64,000 nt of DNA from the NCBI GenBank assembly GCA_020723805.1, contig DYID01000011.1, positions 45,822 to 109,821 of the forward strand, written 5' to 3'. Of the stretch, positions 59,690-64,000 are shown in pieces. Both the position numbers and the translations under genes were made by a program. The stretch is from Anaerolinea sp. (GTDB lineage: Bacteria > Chloroflexota > Anaerolineae > Anaerolineales > Villigracilaceae). The notes beneath the pieces were generated by a model. It had not been told where the DNA came from. It worked only from the letters and a program-made list of their open reading frames with translations, and did not search any database. Position 1 is the first letter of the stretch, and every line of letters starts with the position of its first letter.

Positions 59690-60694
59690 TTAAGTACGAG
59701 GAAGGCGGCTGGCGGTTGCAGGCTCGGCACGCATCCAAATCAGCGTGCGGCGTTCCGTGAAGCCGGCGGCGAGGAAGGCTTCGGTCATCTCGCCGGCGGG
59801 ATGTTCGAGCGAGAGGCGGGATGGACCTGTCAAGGTGCGGCGGGCGTGGATGAGCAACTGCGCCAGCGCCTCCGCGCCGGACCTTTCGCCTGTTGCCGCA
59901 ATCAACGGCTCCGCTCTGCCTCCCTGCGGAACCCAGGAGAGTGTGGCGAGCAAGGTATCGCCGCGCACTGCCGCCCATTGTCTGATGTTCACGTCCACGA
60001 AGAACAGGTAGAGCCAGTTCATGAGACCGGGGCGGAGGGAGTTGAAGTTGAAGGAGCGGTACCAGGCTAGAGCGTCGGGGTGGAGGCGGCGAAGCCAGTC
60101 CTGCTGTTGAATCCAGAAGCGCGGATGACGCGGGACGATTTGAACATCCGAAAAAGGTTGAGGAAGGTGCGGGTCAGGTTTCGCCACCCAGGTAGTGCGG
60201 CGGGCGACCTCTTCGAAGCCAAGTTCCTGATAGAGGTGAAGAGCGCCGGGGTTGTCATCCCGCACGTGAAGCCAGAGGGCGGCGGCTTTTCTGTCCCAGC
60301 CGTATTTCATGGCGCGCTGGGTGAGAAGACGGGCAATGCCGCGCCGCCGATATTCGGGGTGGACGGCAATGTTGGCGATGAGAAAGATGCGCCTGCCTCC
60401 CTCACGGAATGGGATGAGGCTGGCGTTGCCCACAATGCGCCCTTCTTCCTCCCACACAAACCCCGTCAGCGGGAGGGTGGCGTTTTCGGTCATGTGCGAC
60501 GCCCATTGAAGGAAGCCGTTGTCGCGGCTGGCGCGGCGCATGTCGGCGATGTAGCGCTGACCGTCATTGTCCATCGTGTCGGCAAAGCACACTTCGATCA
60601 GGTCGGCGACGGCAGACAGGTCGCGGAACATGTTCATCGCGCGCAGGTGCGGATGCGGCTCTTTCGTCTTGACCGGGATGGTGACAGAACTCAT
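59690..60694 (-). CDS. GNAT N-acetyltransferase, two GNAT-like halves
   Basis: 334 residues. The N-terminal half is a GNAT domain: FLIANIAVHPEYRRRGIARLL holds the acetyl-CoA binding R/Q-x-x-G-x-A pattern, followed by LHVRDDNPGALHLYQELGFEEV. The C-terminal half resembles a second, degenerate GNAT fold without a clear CoA loop, as in mycothiol synthase-type proteins. Substrate unknown. A minus-strand TATAAT starts 13 nt before ATG 60694. Confidence 0.88.
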   Translation of the reverse strand: MSSVTIPVKTKEPHPHLRAMNMFRDLSAVADLIEVCFADTMDNDGQRYIADMRRASRDNGFLQWASHMTENATLPLTGFVWEEEGRIVGNASLIPFREGGRRIFLIANIAVHPEYRRRGIARLLTQRAMKYGWDRKAAALWLHVRDDNPGALHLYQELGFEEVARRTTWVAKPDPHLPQPFSDVQIVPRHPRFWIQQQDWLRRLHPDALAWYRSFNFNSLRPGLMNWLYLFFVDVNIRQWAAVRGDTLLATLSWVPQGGRAEPLIAATGERSGAEALAQLLIHARRTLTGPSRLSLEHPAGEMTEAFLAAGFTERRTLIWMRAEPATASRLPRT

Positions 60695-60701
60695 CGAGGG
60701 A

Positions 60702-60707
60702 ATTATA
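60702..60707 (-). promoter_or_regulatory. -10 hexamer, predicted leaderless GNAT mRNA
   Basis: Minus-strand TATAAT begins 13 nt before the ATG. The junction TATAATTCCCTCGATG is nearly the same as at pstS2 (47201). Confidence 0.5.
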
Positions 60708-60738
60708 GCCGCAACCGCAGGTTTTGGAGTTGCAAACT

Positions 60739-60820
60739 GATGTTACGCACCGTCCCGAAGGTTTGACTGGAAAATAGGCACAATTTGCGAGAGCCTTCGG
60801 GACGTTTCGCGTAAGGTGAG
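60739..60820 (+). repeat. Palindromic intergenic repeat, family B, copy 2
   Basis: About 82 bp, 90% similar by eye to 59138-59218. Arms GTCCCGAAGG/CCTTCGGGAC are perfect here; the ends are TTACGC and GCGTAAGGTGAG. Confidence 0.8.
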
Positions 60821-60840
60821 TTACAAAGACTCGCTTTTGT

Positions 60841-60846
60841 TATAAT
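60841..60846 (+). promoter_or_regulatory. Candidate -10 for the E1 dehydrogenase gene
   Basis: TATAAT 21 bp after repeat family B copy 2, 129 nt upstream of ATG 60975. No convincing -35. Confidence 0.4.
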
Positions 60847-60860
60847 CGCCTCATCCACTC

Positions 60861-60911
60861 GTAACGCGACTTTCAAGTCGCAGCCCAAAGGCGACATAAA
60901 TGTCGCGCTAC
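60861..60911 (+). repeat. GCGACAT/ATGTCGC repeat, related to one arm of family A
   Basis: Two small palindromes, GCGACT...AGTCGC and GCGACAT-AA-ATGTCGC, followed by GCTAC as in family A. It lies in the predicted leader of the E1 gene. Confidence 0.6.
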
Positions 60912-60974
60912 AGAATCTTCGCGAGCGGTGTAGCTTTTAACTTTTAAAGACCAATCTACAAGGAGAGAGACTTC

Positions 60975-63386
60975 ATGCCTCATAAGAAGGGTTCTCTTGC
61001 GCTTCCCCTCGAAAAAGAAGAAATCATCAAAGACTACCGCCTCGCCTACCAATCGCGGCAGGCTTCGCTCATCGGTCGGCGCGAGGTGTTGAGCGGCAAG
61101 GCGAAGTTCGGCATCTTCGGCGACGGTAAGGAACTCGCCAACCTCGCCATTGCCCGCGCCTTCCGCAAAGGCGACTGGCGCTCAGGCTATTACCGCGACC
61201 AGACCTGGATGTTCATGCTGGGGGTGATGAGCATCCAGGAATTTTTTGCCCAACTCTACGCCCACGCCGACACAGCCCACGACTCCAATTCGGGCGGGCG
61301 TATGATGAACGCGCATTTTGCCTCGCGCTACATCAACCCCGACGGCACGTGGAAGAACCAAACCGAGATGTTCAACTCCGCCGCCGACGTTTCGCCGACC
61401 GGCACGCAGATGCCGCGCACGGTGGGGCTGGCATACGCCTCGGTGGTGTATCGTCAACTGGAAGAACTCAAGGGCTTCACGCAATTTTCGCGCGGCGGGA
61501 ACGAGGTCGCTTTTGCCAGCATCGGCAACGCCTCCACCGCCGAGGGCATGTTCTGGGAAAGCGTCAACGCCATCGGCGTGTTGAAAGCGCCCGCCGTCAT
61601 CACGGTCTATGACGACGGCTACGGCATCTCGGTCCCCAACCAGTTTCAGATGGTCAAGGAAAACATCTACGCCATCCTGAGCGGCTTTCAGCGCGAACCC
61701 TGCCCCGAACCCGAATGCCTGCACGGCTACGACCTCTATCAGGTGCGCGGCTGGGACTACCCCGCTCTGCTCGAAACTTACGCCGCCGCCGCCGAAACCG
61801 CCCGCGAATATCACATCCCCGCGCTGGTGCATGTCATCGAGGTCACACAGCCGCAGGGACATTCCACATCGGGAAGCCACGAACGCTACAAGACTCCCGA
61901 ACGGTTGAAGTTCGAGGAGGAATTCGACTGCATCCGCAAGATGCGCGCGTGGATGATCGAGAACCGCGTCATTTCGGACCCGGAACTTGCCGCGCTCGAA
62001 AAAGCCGACTACGAGGCTGTGGAGGGAATCCGCAAACTGGCGTGGGAGGCGTACTTCAACCCGATTCTCGAGGAGCGCGCGCAGGTGATGGACATGCTGG
62101 ACGAAATCGCTGCGACATCGAGTCATGCGTCAGAGTTGGCAAATGTTCGGGAACGGCTGGCAAACCTCCCGTCGGTGGCGAGGCGGGATATTCACGCCGC
62201 GGCGCACGAGGCGCTGCGAATCCTGCGCGACGAGGAGCATCCGTCCAAGCAGGTCCTCATCCAATGGAAGCATGAGCAGGACGCGGTCAATCTGGAGCGG
62301 TACGGTTCGCATCTGTATTCGGGCAGCGCGTTGAAGGTGAGGGAGGTCAAGCCCGCGTATTCCGAGTCATCGCCGACGGTGTTCGGCTTCGAGGTGATGA
62401 ACGCCGCGTTCGACGCGATGCTGGCGCGCGATCCGCGCGTGATTGCCTTTGGCGAGGACGTAGGCAGGCTGGGCGATGTAAACCAGGGCTTCAAGGGCTT
62501 GCAGGAAAAATACGGCGAGTTCCGCGTGACGGATACGGGCATCCGCGAGGCGACGATTTTGGGACAGGCGATTGGAATGGCGATGCGCGGGCTGAGACCG
62601 ATTGCCGAAATTCAATATCTCGATTATCTGCTCTACGCCCTGCAACTCATGTCCGACGATTTGGCGACCCTGCACTGGCGCACGGCGGGCGGACAGGCGG
62701 CGCCGGTCATCGTCCGCACGCGCGGGCATCGGCTGGAGGGCGTGTGGCATTCGGGGTCGCTGATGGCGGGCATCATCCATCTCGTGCGCGGGATGAACGT
62801 GCTTGTGCCGCGCGATATGACCCGCGCCGCAGGGTTCTATAACACGCTGTTGAAGTGCGACGAGCCGGCGGTGGTGGTGGAGGTGTTGAACGGTTACCGC
62901 GTGAAGGAACGCCTGCCCGATAACATCGGCGAGATGACCGTGCCGCTGGGCGTGCCGGAGGTCATCCGCGAGGGGAACGATGTGACGCTGGTGACATACG
63001 GCGCGTGCTGCCGCATTGCCCTCGACGCGGCGCAGAAGTTGAGCAAGGTCGGCATCGAGACAGAGGTGATTGACGTGCAGTCGCTTTTGCCGTTCGACAT
63101 TCATGGTCGCATCGTCGAGTCGCTGAAGAAGACCAACCGCATTCTGTTCGTGGACGAGGATGTCCCCGGCGGGACGACGGCGTACATGATGCAGGAGGTC
63201 ATCGAGAAGCAGGGGGGATATTATCACCTCGACTCCGAGCCGAAGACCCTGAGCGGCGCGGCGCATCGTCCCGCGTATGGTTCAGACGGCGATTACTGGA
63301 GCAAGCCTAATGCTGAAACGATTTTCGATGCGGTGTATGAGATGATGCGCGAGGTGGAGCCGGGGAGGTTTCCGGCGGTGAAGTGA
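60975..63386 (+). CDS. 2-oxoacid dehydrogenase E1, fused alpha and beta subunits
   Basis: 803 residues. Residues 1-340 are the E1-alpha thiamine diphosphate domain (YYRDQTWMFMLG, then SIGNASTAEGMFWESVNAIG with the diphosphate loop, and VYDDGYGISVPN). Residues 445-803 are E1-beta (VIAFGEDVGRLGDVNQGF, TGIREATILGQAIGMAMRG, EIQYLDYLLYA, VEVLNGYRVKER). It resembles branched-chain or pyruvate-type E1 fused in one chain. It decarboxylates a 2-oxoacid and passes the acyl group to an E2 lipoyl protein; no E2/E3 genes are adjacent. AAGGAGAGAG precedes the ATG. Confidence 0.92.
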   Translation: MPHKKGSLALPLEKEEIIKDYRLAYQSRQASLIGRREVLSGKAKFGIFGDGKELANLAIARAFRKGDWRSGYYRDQTWMFMLGVMSIQEFFAQLYAHADTAHDSNSGGRMMNAHFASRYINPDGTWKNQTEMFNSAADVSPTGTQMPRTVGLAYASVVYRQLEELKGFTQFSRGGNEVAFASIGNASTAEGMFWESVNAIGVLKAPAVITVYDDGYGISVPNQFQMVKENIYAILSGFQREPCPEPECLHGYDLYQVRGWDYPALLETYAAAAETAREYHIPALVHVIEVTQPQGHSTSGSHERYKTPERLKFEEEFDCIRKMRAWMIENRVISDPELAALEKADYEAVEGIRKLAWEAYFNPILEERAQVMDMLDEIAATSSHASELANVRERLANLPSVARRDIHAAAHEALRILRDEEHPSKQVLIQWKHEQDAVNLERYGSHLYSGSALKVREVKPAYSESSPTVFGFEVMNAAFDAMLARDPRVIAFGEDVGRLGDVNQGFKGLQEKYGEFRVTDTGIREATILGQAIGMAMRGLRPIAEIQYLDYLLYALQLMSDDLATLHWRTAGGQAAPVIVRTRGHRLEGVWHSGSLMAGIIHLVRGMNVLVPRDMTRAAGFYNTLLKCDEPAVVVEVLNGYRVKERLPDNIGEMTVPLGVPEVIREGNDVTLVTYGACCRIALDAAQKLSKVGIETEVIDVQSLLPFDIHGRIVESLKKTNRILFVDEDVPGGTTAYMMQEVIEKQGGYYHLDSEPKTLSGAAHRPAYGSDGDYWSKPNAETIFDAVYEMMREVEPGRFPAVK

Positions 63387-63490
63387 GCAGTGAGCAGTCA
63401 TCAGTCATCAGTGAGCAGTGAACAGTGAGCAGTAATCAGTAATCAGTGATCAGTAATCAGTGATCAGTGATCGGTGGACAGTGGACAGTG
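63384..63490 (+). repeat. Degenerate AGTGAGCAGT/AGTGATCAGT tandem repeat
   Basis: About 107 bp of 7-10 nt units directly upstream of the four-helix-bundle gene. Same vocabulary as 46236-46308. The unit count may vary between strains. Confidence 0.75.
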
Positions 63491-63502
63491 AAGGAGAAGA
63501 AA

Positions 63503-63958
63503 ATGAGCGAATTGAAACATGCAGACAGTTTTCGCGATTTGATTGTGTATCAGAAAAGCCGCCAACTGCAACGCGAGATTCTGAAACTCACGAAATCGTT
63601 TCCGAAAGAAGAGATGTTTTCATTGACCGATCAGATCCGTCGGTCTTCCCGAGCCATCGGCGCAAATATCACAGAGGCATGGGCAAAACGGCGATATGAA
63701 AAACATTTCGTCAGCAAACTGACGGATTCGGACGGGGAACAGATGGAAACCCAGCATTGGATCGAGACTGCCTTAGAGTGCGAGTATATTGATCAAAAGA
63801 CAAGCGCGCAATTGATTGAGAAATGCCTTGAAATCGGTCGTATGTTGGGTGGAATGATGGACAAAGCGGAGCTATTCTGCGGCGACCCTCCTCGCTCCGT
63901 GCGCGAAGAGCAAGCCGAATACTTCGCCGACCCAGGCGATGACGACACTGATAACTGA
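63503..63958 (+). CDS. Four-helix-bundle protein (23S rRNA intervening-sequence family)
   Basis: 151 residues from ATG 63503 after AAGGAG. Family signature: FRDLIVYQKSRQLQREI, FPKEEMFSLTDQIRRSSRAIGANITEA across residues 35-61, then LTDSDGEQMETQHWIETA. Relatives are encoded inside 23S rRNA intervening sequences or as free genes; role unknown. Here it is free-standing after a tandem repeat. The C-terminal 30 residues are acidic and unusual. Confidence 0.88.
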   Translation: MSELKHADSFRDLIVYQKSRQLQREILKLTKSFPKEEMFSLTDQIRRSSRAIGANITEAWAKRRYEKHFVSKLTDSDGEQMETQHWIETALECEYIDQKTSAQLIEKCLEIGRMLGGMMDKAELFCGDPPRSVREEQAEYFADPGDDDTDN

Positions 63959-64000
63959 CAGTACTTACGCAGTTGAGAAAATAGAACATTGACAACACAA
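63959..64000 (+). other. Window end with possible repeat terminus
   Basis: ACTTACGCAGTTG at about 63963-63975 resembles the TTACGCAGTT end of repeat family A. The element, if present, continues outside the window. Confidence 0.35.

Noticed and set aside
1..64000. tRNA, rRNA or replication origin
   Set aside because: No cloverleaf with a CCA-type end, no rRNA sequence and no DnaA-box cluster was seen on reading both strands; a tRNAscan or Rfam search would be decisive.

Overview
The window is a gene-dense bacterial chromosome segment with about 58-60% GC by eye and no rRNA, tRNA, CRISPR array, phage or complete transposon. Gene content points to the phylum Chloroflexota, probably class Anaerolineae: stand-alone DUF951, archaeal-type pyrimidine reductase next to ribA, PT-rich lipoproteins, fused alpha/beta E1 dehydrogenase, PIG-V-like and GT39 glycosyltransferases, and many short palindromic intergenic repeats. 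This placement is inference and was not computed.

Layout. 1-3000: the 3' end of an AAC(3)-type acetyltransferase, a TIR-TM-SH3 protein and a DUF4143 ATPase. 3100-7900: an autoregulated MarR repressor and a heterodimeric ABC exporter. 7980-9720: a HEAT-like protein and a PIG-V-like mannosyltransferase. 9736-12958: a Fur/Zur-type regulator behind a near-consensus promoter with an overlapping Fur-type palindrome, then znuA-znuC-znuB. 13086-16205: two tandem M1-type metallopeptidase lipoproteins. 16426-24000: a membrane protein, epoxide hydrolase, two riboflavin genes, an SDR, a GT28-type glycosyltransferase, DUF951, a phosphoribosyltransferase, a GIY-YIG protein and a prephenate dehydrogenase-like protein. 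24234-28500: an ABC-2 exporter, ogt, and an MNT/HEPN module lying between ogt and a second, divergent copy of the ogt 3' end. 28529-31969: a GT39-like protein, era and a lysoplasmalogenase.

31997-51302 is a phosphate region. A minus-strand operon, ppx(HD)-CHAD-sixA-ppk1, handles polyphosphate. Facing it is a plus-strand PHP phosphoesterase - 35-aa membrane peptide - surE cluster. Then come two phosphate transport loci, pstS-pstC-pstA-pstB-arsC-phoU and pstS2-pstC2-pstA2-pstB3-arsC2 with a divergent pstB2. Three promoters here (ppx, PHP, pstS) carry four tandem 11-bp TTAACC-like units ending 14-15 nt before a -10 hexamer, which looks like one Pho-type regulon. The first pstS encodes two fused binding domains with an 812-bp direct repeat that looks identical. 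The two PstB proteins at the second locus carry complementary defects that would fall in one ATP site of a heterodimer.

51299-64000: a trimethylamine-dehydrogenase-like flavoprotein, an NAD-salvage pair (nicotinate phosphoribosyltransferase, nicotinamidase-like hydrolase), an FHA protein, an AI-2E family permease, a P1 peptidase, a DUF360 membrane protein, a GNAT acetyltransferase, a fused 2-oxoacid dehydrogenase E1 and a four-helix-bundle protein.

Several genes have a -10 hexamer starting 12-14 nt before ATG, which predicts leaderless mRNAs. Palindromic repeats with TTACGC/GCGTAA ends are scattered through the intergenic gaps.
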